DNA from: Hydrogenovibrio sp049975065 | GTDB taxonomy: Bacteria; Pseudomonadota; Gammaproteobacteria; Thiomicrospirales; Thiomicrospiraceae | DNA: 5,222 nucleotides | Assembly (NCBI GenBank): GCA_049975065.1 | Contig: JBNGDN010000114.1 | Direction: 5' to 3' (one strand) | Part shown: in pieces, positions 1-4,061 of the stretch | Layout: each line of letters starts with the position of its first letter | Position numbering within the stretch: the first letter of the stretch is position 1 | The notes under the pieces: generated by a model | What the model saw: the letters and a program-made list of their open reading frames with translations, nothing else | Databases searched by the model: none | Told to the model about the DNA's origin: nothing | Translations under genes and position numbers: made by a program

Positions 1-60
1 GTGGTGTTGTATGATGGTATTGGGTGGTCTTGGATGGAAGAATACGTCAGTCTAATTTGA
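1..60 (+). CDS. Possible C-terminal end of an unidentified gene (partial, 5' end outside window)
   Basis: Frame 1 is open from the first base to a TGA at 58-60 and encodes 19 residues, VVLYDGIGWSWMEEYVSLI. The VxxYDG...W part faintly recalls the C-terminal strand of rhodanese/sulfurtransferase domains, which often read YDGSWSEW, but the spacing differs and 19 residues cannot establish a family. In favour of a real gene end, the stop is followed within 7 bases by an AT-rich hairpin and T-run (67-90), and a 300-base non-coding leader then precedes tas. Any open frame at a window edge can look like this by chance, so this is a tentative call and no function is assigned. Confidence 0.35.
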   Translation: MVLYDGIGWSWMEEYVSLI

Positions 61-66
61 CTCGCG

Positions 67-90
67 AATCTTCGTATAAAGATTAATTTT
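67..90 (+). terminator. Weak AT-rich hairpin with T-run, possible terminator of the upstream gene
   Basis: AATCTT (67-72) and AAGATT (79-84) form a perfect 6-bp inverted repeat around a 6-base loop, followed by AATTTT (85-90). The position just after the stop at 58-60 suits an intrinsic terminator. The stem is short and A/T-rich, so it would be weak, and it could be chance in a low-GC spacer. Confidence 0.3.
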
Positions 91-174
91 GACGAGACGG
101 ATTGTCAAGCGGATCAGAGTAAAAAACACGGTTATCTCGGTAAACGCCAACCGTTCAAACACTGTAAACACTCT

Positions 175-208
175 GGAGACCCTTCGACTTCGCTCAGGGT
201 GACAGTCC
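175..208. repeat. REP-like intergenic element (ACCCT/AGGGT stem around CGACTTCGCTC)
   Basis: ACCCT (179-183) and AGGGT (196-200) are complementary arms around a 12-base loop TCGACTTCGCTC. Outer GGA (175-177) and TCC (206-208) could pair further with an internal mismatch. From memory, a core like CCTTCGACTTCGCTCAGG recurs between genes in many unrelated bacterial genomes and is often seen as a dispersed short palindromic repeat. Only one good copy lies in this window, so dispersal cannot be shown here. A degenerate relative may start at 222 (CCTTCGTACTCAGAGGG), merging into the next hairpin. Confidence 0.45.
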
Positions 209-230
209 AAGTTTCTAAAATCCTTCGTAC

Positions 231-255
231 TCAGAGGGCATAAGTGCCTTCTTGA
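231..255. other. Strong intergenic hairpin with TAAG loop
   Basis: TCAGAGGGCA (231-240) pairs with TGCCTTCTTGA (245-255) across a 4-base loop TAAG (241-244). This gives ten pairs, one of them a G-T wobble, with a single bulged T. It is the best stem in the tas leader region. No T-run follows on the plus strand, so it is not a standard intrinsic terminator. It could be part of a repeat element with 175-208, a processing or Rho-dependent termination site, or an mRNA leader structure if transcription starts upstream of it. Confidence 0.5.
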
Positions 256-280
256 ATTCGTGGTTCGAAAACCGTTTTCC

Positions 281-290
281 CCAGGCCTGG
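281..290. promoter_or_regulatory. Perfect 10-bp palindrome upstream of tas, possible operator
   Basis: CCAGGCCTGG (281-290) is identical to its reverse complement and lies a few bases upstream of the candidate -35 of tas. A loopless dyad here could bind a dimeric regulator, but palindromes of this size also occur by chance and a near copy (CAGGCCTGG, about 2398-2406) lies inside the thioesterase gene. A 4-bp hairpin, GGTT-CGAA-AACC, followed by GTTTT sits just before it (262-278). Confidence 0.25.
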
Positions 291-296
291 TGTATT

Positions 297-324
297 TTGT
301 GTTTCGACCGAAGCAGTATAGAAT
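297..324 (+). promoter_or_regulatory. Candidate sigma-70 promoter for tas
   Basis: TAGAAT (319-324) matches the -10 consensus at five of six bases. TTGTGT (297-302), 16 bases upstream, matches the -35 only at TTG. Transcription would begin near 331 and leave a leader of about 30 bases before the tas start. The weak -35 makes this a moderate to low call. Confidence 0.35.
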
Positions 325-349
325 TGTCGTTCATTCCGTTGCAACCATA

Positions 350-354
350 AAGGA
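350..354 (+). promoter_or_regulatory. Ribosome binding site of tas
   Basis: AAGGA (350-354) lies 6 bases before the ATG at 361. This is good Shine-Dalgarno spacing and fixes the start, which also matches the N-terminus of the Tas family. Confidence 0.75.
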
Positions 355-360
355 AACACC

Positions 361-1404
361 ATGCTGTATAACCGATTAGGCCATTCCAATATTCAAGTCA
401 GCCGTATTTGTTTGGGCACCATGACGTGGGGCGAGCAAAATACACAACAAGAGGCGTTTGAACAGATGGATTACGCTTTGGATCAGGGCGTGAATTTCTG
501 GGATACGGCGGAGCTGTATGCGATTCCGCCGCGTGCTGAAACTTATGGACAAACCGAGGAAATCATCGGGCGTTGGTTTGCTGAAACCGGGCGGCGAGAT
601 GAGGTGATTTTGGCGTCGAAAATGGCGGGGCCGGCGGATTTTGTGGAACACATTCGCGGCGGCAAAAGTCGTTTTAATCGGGAACAGATGACGCAGGCAT
701 TGGAGACGTCTTTGAAGCGTTTGCAAACCGATTATGTGGATTTGTACCAACTGCATTGGCCGGAGCGAAACACTAACTTTTTCGGTCAGTTGGGCTTTGA
801 AGTCGGGGAAGACCCGAGCGACTTGACCCCGATGGAGGAAACCCTGGAAGTGCTGACGCAGTTGGTGAACCAGGGCAAAATCCGCCACATTGGTTTGTCG
901 AACGAAACACCGTGGGGCACGATGAAGTTTTTGCAGTTGGCCGAGCAGCATGATTTGAGCAAGATTGTGACGGTGCAGAATCCCTACAGCTTGTTGAATC
1001 GCAGTTATGAGGTGGGGCTGGCGGAAGTGTCGCACCGCGAAAACGTCGGTTTGTTGGCCTATTCACCGCTGGGCTTCGGGGTGCTGAGCGGTAAATATTT
1101 GAACGACTCGGCGGCCGAGAATGCGCGTTTGAATTTGTTTCCGCATTACGACCGTTATTCCAACGACAATGCGGTGAAAGCGACGGAGCTGTATGCGGCC
1201 TTGGCGCGCGGTAACGGTTTGACGCCGACGCAATTGGCGCTGGCGTTTGTGAACAGTCGCCCCTTCTTGACGGCGAACATCATTGGCGCGACCACGATGG
1301 AACAGTTGAAAGAGAATATCGACAGCATTCACGTCCAGTTAAGCGATGAAGTATTGCATCAAATCGACCGCATTCACGCGCAATACACGATTCCATCGCC
1401 ATAA
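361..1404 (+). CDS. tas: Aldo/keto reductase, Tas family
   Basis: The 347-residue product matches the length and sequence of E. coli Tas (346 residues), an NADP(H)-type aldo/keto reductase with a TIM-barrel fold. Visible family features are the LGTMTWGEQN strand near residue 18, the catalytic tetrad Asp48 and Tyr53 (in WDTAELY), Lys87 (ILASKMAG) and His132 (LYQLHWP), then SNETPWG near 180, IVTVQNPYSLLNRS near 202-215, and the C-terminal cofactor-binding IIGATTMEQLKENI near 308. All four catalytic residues are present, so the enzyme should be active. In E. coli, tas was found because it relieves the tyrosine requirement of a tyrA mutant under starvation; the natural substrate is not settled. 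The gene stands alone, with its own leader and ribosome site, and converges on vapC. Its TAA stop lies inside a 20-bp tandem duplication. Family assignment is firm; the substrate is unknown. Confidence 0.93.
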   Translation: MLYNRLGHSNIQVSRICLGTMTWGEQNTQQEAFEQMDYALDQGVNFWDTAELYAIPPRAETYGQTEEIIGRWFAETGRRDEVILASKMAGPADFVEHIRGGKSRFNREQMTQALETSLKRLQTDYVDLYQLHWPERNTNFFGQLGFEVGEDPSDLTPMEETLEVLTQLVNQGKIRHIGLSNETPWGTMKFLQLAEQHDLSKIVTVQNPYSLLNRSYEVGLAEVSHRENVGLLAYSPLGFGVLSGKYLNDSAAENARLNLFPHYDRYSNDNAVKATELYAALARGNGLTPTQLALAFVNSRPFLTANIIGATTMEQLKENIDSIHVQLSDEVLHQIDRIHAQYTIPSP

Positions 1405-1440
1405 ATCCAAACCGATCCTCATAAGTCCAAACCGATCCTT
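1401..1440. repeat. 20-bp tandem duplication over the tas stop codon
   Basis: Units 1401-1420 and 1421-1440 are 18/20 identical, sharing TCCAAACCGATCCT (1406-1419 and 1426-1439) and an ATAA start. The first unit supplies the tas stop TAA (1402-1404). The unit length is not a multiple of three, so the second TAA is out of frame with tas. This looks like a local slippage or duplication event at the gene end. Confidence 0.85.
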
Positions 1441-1492
1441 TGCTGGCGCACCCAACCGAATGGCGTGGTCGGCATTGACGGATTGGGGAGGA

Positions 1493-1534
1493 CTGGGTTC
1501 AGATTAGGTGCCGATTAGGTGTTGACCCAGTTTT
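1493..1534 (+). terminator. Probable terminator for tas, overlapping the 3' end of vapC
   Basis: CTGGGT (1493-1498) and ACCCAG (1525-1530) are a perfect 6-bp inverted repeat, extendable by CA/TG with one bulged T, and are followed at once by TTTT (1531-1534) on the plus strand. No T-run follows on the other strand, so it would stop tas transcription rather than vapC. The 3' arm lies in the last codons of vapC. The loop is long (about 20-26 bases) and contains a 9-bp direct repeat, which lowers confidence. Confidence 0.45.
1502..1521. repeat. 9-bp direct repeat over the vapC stop codon
   Basis: GATTAGGTG occurs at 1502-1510 and 1513-1521, with an 11-bp period. Read on the minus strand it is CACCTAATC twice, and the copy at 1513-1521 supplies the last vapC codon and its TAA stop (1515-1517). 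Confidence 0.8.
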
Positions 1535-1919
1535 CCAATCTTAAACCATGGACTCTTTCAAACTCTTTGGTGTTGTTTGTCACTAGAATCAAGCCTTTGC
1601 TGCGTGCGTGCCCGGCGATCATCATGTCGTAAGGCTCGATGGGTTGACCTTGTGAGTAGAGTTCAGCGCGAATTTGACCAAAATGATTGGCCGCCTCTGA
1701 ATCAAAATCCAAAACCAATAACCGAGCGATTAACCCTTCAATATCGGCTAAATTTTTCTCAGGCTGGATGGAGCGCTCCGCACCGAAGATGAGTTCGCCT
1801 TGGGTGATCGTTGAGATGGCCATTTGGCCAGCGTGCTGATTGAATATTTTTCTCACCTGTTCTGGGCGGTTTTTGATGGTGTAGATTAATATATTCGTAT
1901 CCAGTAAGTATTTGGTCAC
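1515..1919 (-). CDS. vapC: VapC-type PIN-domain ribonuclease toxin
   Basis: This 134-residue protein is a single PIN domain of usual VapC length. The acidic metal-binding residues are in place: Asp7 in LLDTN, Glu42 in QGELIFGAE, Asp98 in PYDMMIAGHAR, followed by VTNNTKEFERV (113-123). The overall sequence closely resembles the enterobacterial virulence-plasmid toxin MvpT/VapC, whose members cut initiator tRNA in the anticodon stem-loop; the same target here is inference. The start is GTG at 1917-1919, overlapping the vapB stop as GTGA, and places the first residues in line with MvpT (M-x-K-x-x-LDTN). A weak GAGAAG lies upstream, so translation is probably coupled to vapB. Toxin and antitoxin share one minus-strand operon in the classical antitoxin-first order. 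Its 3' end doubles as an arm of the tas terminator. No active-site loss is seen. Confidence 0.93.
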   Translation of the reverse strand: MTKYLLDTNILIYTIKNRPEQVRKIFNQHAGQMAISTITQGELIFGAERSIQPEKNLADIEGLIARLLVLDFDSEAANHFGQIRAELYSQGQPIEPYDMMIAGHARSKGLILVTNNTKEFERVHGLRLENWVNT

Positions 1920-2152
1920 AGTGCTTCTCTGGCCGTATCGGGTTCTTGAGAGTGGTCATTCATAAAGTCATCACTGATGTTTGCCGATGCAAACCAGTCA
2001 TCCCAACTGTTTTCAACGGGCGTGATAATACGTGTGTTACCGATGGCGGTAATGACGACTTTTTGGATGGACTTGTCCAGTTCGACCGATTTAGGCAGCC
2101 GAACGGCTTGAGACTGATTGTTTTTGAAAACGGAGGTGGTGACGGCGGTCAT
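1916..2152 (-). CDS. vapB: VapB-type antitoxin (AbrB/MazE-like DNA-binding)
   Basis: This 78-residue protein matches the VapB/MvpA antitoxins. The N-terminal swapped-hairpin AbrB-type DNA-binding part carries the signature NNQSQAVRLPKSVEL (about residues 11-25) and continues through VVITAIGNTRIITP (32-45). The C-terminal tail, with SWDDWF (49-54) and an acidic stretch, resembles the segment that in this family wraps the toxin and blocks the PIN active site. It would neutralise the adjacent VapC and, with it, repress the operon. The ATG at 2152 is supported by AGAGGG (2164-2159) six bases upstream. The stop overlaps the vapC GTG start by four bases. The upstream region, where the operator should be, runs into a tandem repeat and an assembly gap, so regulation cannot be read fully. 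Confidence 0.93.
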   Translation of the reverse strand: MTAVTTSVFKNNQSQAVRLPKSVELDKSIQKVVITAIGNTRIITPVENSWDDWFASANISDDFMNDHSQEPDTAREAL

Positions 2153-2158
2153 TCGAAG

Positions 2159-2164
2159 CCCTCT
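2159..2164 (-). promoter_or_regulatory. Ribosome binding site of vapB
   Basis: On the minus strand AGAGGG lies 6 bases before the vapB ATG (2152-2150). This supports the chosen start and suggests strong antitoxin translation, as expected when antitoxin must exceed toxin. Confidence 0.65.
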
Positions 2165-2167
2165 TAG

Positions 2168-2312
2168 TGTTTGGATATGTTGTTTGNNNNNNNNNNNNNN
2201 NNNNNNNNNNNNNNNNNNNNNNNNNNNNNNNNNNNNNNNNNNNNNNNNNNNNNNNNNNNNNNNNNNNNNNNNNNNNNNNNNNNNNNTGTTTGGATATGTT
2301 GTTTGTATATAT
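2168..2312. repeat. 13-bp tandem repeat on both sides of an assembly gap, upstream of vapB
   Basis: To the right of the gap, TGTTTGGATATGT (2287-2299) is followed directly by TGTTTGTATATAT (2300-2312), 11/13 identical. To the left, TGTTTGGATATGT (2168-2180) is followed by TGTTTG (2181-2186), where the N run begins. Thus 19 bases are identical on both flanks. Either the two contigs overlap and the gap is false, or the gap hides more units of a minisatellite. Position in the vapBC leader makes an effect on expression possible but unproven. Confidence 0.7.
2187..2286. other. Assembly gap of 100 N
   Basis: Exactly 100 N, the usual placeholder for a scaffold join of unknown length. It lies between the vapB ribosome site and the thioesterase stop. 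Identical 19-bp sequences abut both edges, so the real distance may be shorter than shown, or longer if the tandem repeat is expanded. Confidence 0.98.
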
Positions 2313-2338
2313 TGATATGAGGGGGGTTAGGATGTCAA
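2312..2338 (-). promoter_or_regulatory. Candidate vapBC promoter
   Basis: On the minus strand a perfect -35 box TTGACA (2338-2333) lies 20 bases past the thioesterase stop. TATCAA (2317-2312), 15 bases downstream, matches four of six -10 positions; this spacing is short. Further TATATA-like bases follow at about 2311-2306. If the N gap is false, the start would fall about 40 bases before vapB, within the 13-bp repeats. The exact -10 is uncertain. Confidence 0.35.
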
Positions 2339-2358
2339 GCTTTTGTTGATTCGTTTCG

Positions 2359-2820
2359 CTAATCGACGTAAGGGATGGTGAATTCCGGCGGAATCTTGCA
2401 GGCCTGGTGGGTTTTGAGATTCATGCAGGCCCATTGCGTATGACCGAAAAACACTTCCTGACCATCCGATAGGCGGAAAATCTGATAGTAGCGGCGGCGC
2501 TGGCAGCAACCGATCTGCTCGCCGACCCAAGTGCCAATTTGCAATTCGTCGTCCAGGTAACAGGCGGCACGGTAGTTGAGTTCATGCTGGCGCACCACCA
2601 TGATTTTTCCGACTTGGCGTTGTACCGATTCGTCAATGCCTACCGCCAGACTGTGTTGCCAGGCGATGTGTTCCATCCAATTCAAATAGACTTTGTTGTT
2701 GACGTGATTGAGAAAGTCAATTTCGTCCTCGGTGACGATATGGTTTTCGATAAAGGGCTTGGGATGCCGCCATTTGAGCGATGCGTTCATTGCGTTGGCC
2801 TGACTAAGCTTGCGGTTCAT
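2359..2820 (-). CDS. Hotdog-fold acyl-CoA thioesterase (4HBT/YbgC-FadM-like)
   Basis: The 153-residue product has the length and pattern of single-domain 4-hydroxybenzoyl-CoA-thioesterase-type enzymes, which hydrolyse acyl-CoA thioesters in the cytoplasm. The core motif EDEIDFLNHVNNKVYLNWMEH (31-51) corresponds to the family's D-x(2)-GHVNN-x(2)-Y-x(4)-E region, with Asp35 the likely catalytic acid and HVNN/Tyr45 framing the active site; Asn38 replaces the usual glycine. Then come VVRQHELNYRAACYLDDELQIGTWV (75-99) and RRYYQIFRLSDGQEVFFGHTQWAC (109-132), the typical beta strands of the fold. The substrate cannot be told from sequence. The ATG at 2820 has no clear Shine-Dalgarno; a second ATG at 2790 (residue 11, CAGG upstream) would keep the whole domain and may be the true start. 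The gene is divergent from aroC and lies upstream of vapB on the same strand. Confidence 0.85.
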   Translation of the reverse strand: MNRKLSQANAMNASLKWRHPKPFIENHIVTEDEIDFLNHVNNKVYLNWMEHIAWQHSLAVGIDESVQRQVGKIMVVRQHELNYRAACYLDDELQIGTWVGEQIGCCQRRRYYQIFRLSDGQEVFFGHTQWACMNLKTHQACKIPPEFTIPYVD

Positions 2821-2843
2821 TGAGGTAATTTGGCGTGACTCCT

Positions 2844-2849
2844 AGTATA
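2844..2849 (-). promoter_or_regulatory. Candidate -10 box for the thioesterase gene
   Basis: TATACT on the minus strand (2849-2844) matches the -10 consensus at five of six bases and overlaps the plus-strand TATAAT at 2846-2851. A start near 2837 would give a leader of about 17 bases to the ATG at 2820. No good -35 is seen at 16-18 bases. An AGGAG directly after the box (2843-2839) would fall upstream of that start, so it would not serve as a ribosome site. Confidence 0.4.
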
Positions 2850-2851
2850 AT
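2846..2851 (+). promoter_or_regulatory. Candidate -10 box for aroC
   Basis: TATAAT (2846-2851) is a perfect -10 consensus. Transcription would begin near 2858, about 30 bases before the aroC ATG. No convincing -35 is found at 16-18 bases; TTGAGG (2820-2825) is 20 bases away. Its position in the 67-bp divergent spacer makes it the likely aroC promoter. Confidence 0.5.
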
Positions 2852-2887
2852 GCAAGATTACATGAAAGAAATTCGAGAAAGTAAATT

Positions 2888-3961
2888 ATGTCGGGCAATA
2901 CGTTAGGGAAAAATTTTTGTGTGACCACCTTCGGTGAAAGCCATGGAATCGCGTTGGGTGCGATTATCGATGGTTGCCCTCCGGGACTGGAATTGACGGA
3001 AGAGGACATTCAGGTTGAATTGGATCGTCGCAAACCGGGCACGTCAAAACACGCCACGGCGCGCCGCGAAGATGACAAGGTGCAGATTCTCTCCGGCGTG
3101 TTCGAAGGCAAAACCACCGGAACGCCGATTGGCTTACTGATTCATAACACCGACCAGCGTTCCAAAGATTATTCCAAAGTGGCGGAAACCTTTCGCCCGG
3201 CGCATGCCGATTACACTTACACCCAGAAATACGGCGTGCGCGATTATCGCGGCGGCGGGCGCTCTTCCGCGCGTGAAACCGCCATGCGCGTGGCAGCCGG
3301 TGCGATTGCTAAGAAATATTTAAAAGAGCGTTTGGGCATTGAAATCAAAGGCTATCTGTCGCAGCTGGGGCCGATTACGGTGGAAAACGTGACTTGGCCG
3401 TTCGATAACGATAACGAATATTTTTGCCCGGACCCGGTCAAGCAAGCTGAAATTCGTGAATACATGGATAATCTGCTGAAGCAGAAGGATTCCGTCGGCG
3501 CGAAAATTTCCATCATGGCGAAGAATGTGCCAGTTGGGTTGGGCGAACCGGTGTTTGACCGTTTGGATGCCGATTTGGCCCATGCGCTCATGAGCATCAA
3601 TGCGGTGAAAGGCGTGGAAATCGGTGATGGGTTTGCCGTCGCCGCGCAACGCGGCACCGAACACCGCGATGAGATGACGCCGGAAGGGTTTGCGTCTAAC
3701 CATGCCGGCGGCATTCTGGGCGGTATTTCCACCGGGCAGGACATTATTGCGCACATCGCTTTGAAACCGACGTCCAGCATTATGACGCCGGGGCGCAGCA
3801 TTAACCGCGACGGCGAAGCGGTCGAAATGGTGACCAAAGGCCGTCACGACCCTTGCGTGGGCATTCGCGCCACACCGATTGCCGAGGCGAAAGTGGCGTT
3901 GGTGCTGATGGATCATTTTATGCGAAACCGGGCGCAAAACGGCGATGTGGTGCCGCCGATT
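2888..3961 (+). CDS. aroC: Chorismate synthase (last few codons lost in assembly gap)
   Basis: AroC converts 5-enolpyruvylshikimate-3-phosphate to chorismate, the seventh and last step of the shikimate pathway, using reduced FMN. The 358 visible residues run colinear with E. coli AroC (361 residues). Motifs present are FGESHG (15-20, catalytic His19), FRPAHADYTY (102-111, catalytic His106), RDYRGGGRSSARETAMRVAAG (118-138, flavin and phosphate binding), SNHAGGILGGISTGQ (270-284), LKPTSSI (292-298) and GRHDPCVGIRATPI (318-331), followed by the VLMDH segment around Asp342. The sequence ends in frame at RAQNGDVVPPI, where E. coli has about three to six residues left, so the gap cuts off only the extreme C-terminus. 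The gene is not a pseudogene on this evidence. The ATG at 2888 matches the family N-terminus, with only a weak GAG upstream. It is probably co-transcribed with the transporter at 4062. Confidence 0.97.
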
Positions 3962-4061
3962 NNNNNNNNNNNNNNNNNNNNNNNNNNNNNNNNNNNNNNN
4001 NNNNNNNNNNNNNNNNNNNNNNNNNNNNNNNNNNNNNNNNNNNNNNNNNNNNNNNNNNNNN
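3962..4061. other. Assembly gap of 100 N between aroC and the MFS gene
   Basis: Exactly 100 N, a placeholder of unknown true length. It removes the aroC stop codon and the ribosome site of the transporter gene. The flanks share no long identity, unlike the first gap. Open frames that run through it and join aroC to later sequence are artefacts. Confidence 0.98.

Noticed and set aside
259..283. tRNA-like T-arm (GGTTCGAAAACC) with CCA downstream
   Set aside because: The loop and stem do not fit canonical T-arm spacing, and no matching acceptor, D or anticodon arm is found upstream.
376..1035. Minus-strand open frame of 219 codons opposite tas
   Set aside because: It lies entirely inside the well-supported tas gene, has no recognisable domain and an atypical Arg/His/Gln-rich composition, so it is a shadow of tas codon use.
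1405..1492. A terminator for vapC on the minus strand (CCAATCC with GGATCGG)
   Set aside because: The pairing has an A-C mismatch on that strand, a very long loop and no following T-run.
2168..2305. Two identical 19-bp repeats about 100 bases apart as a mini-CRISPR or attachment-site pair
   Set aside because: The intervening sequence is only placeholder N, the repeats themselves contain a 13-bp tandem unit, and no cas or integrase gene is present.
3320..3937. Minus-strand open frames of 205 and 161 codons opposite aroC
   Set aside because: They are antisense to highly conserved chorismate synthase sequence and have no family features. Such frames are common opposite moderately GC-rich genes.
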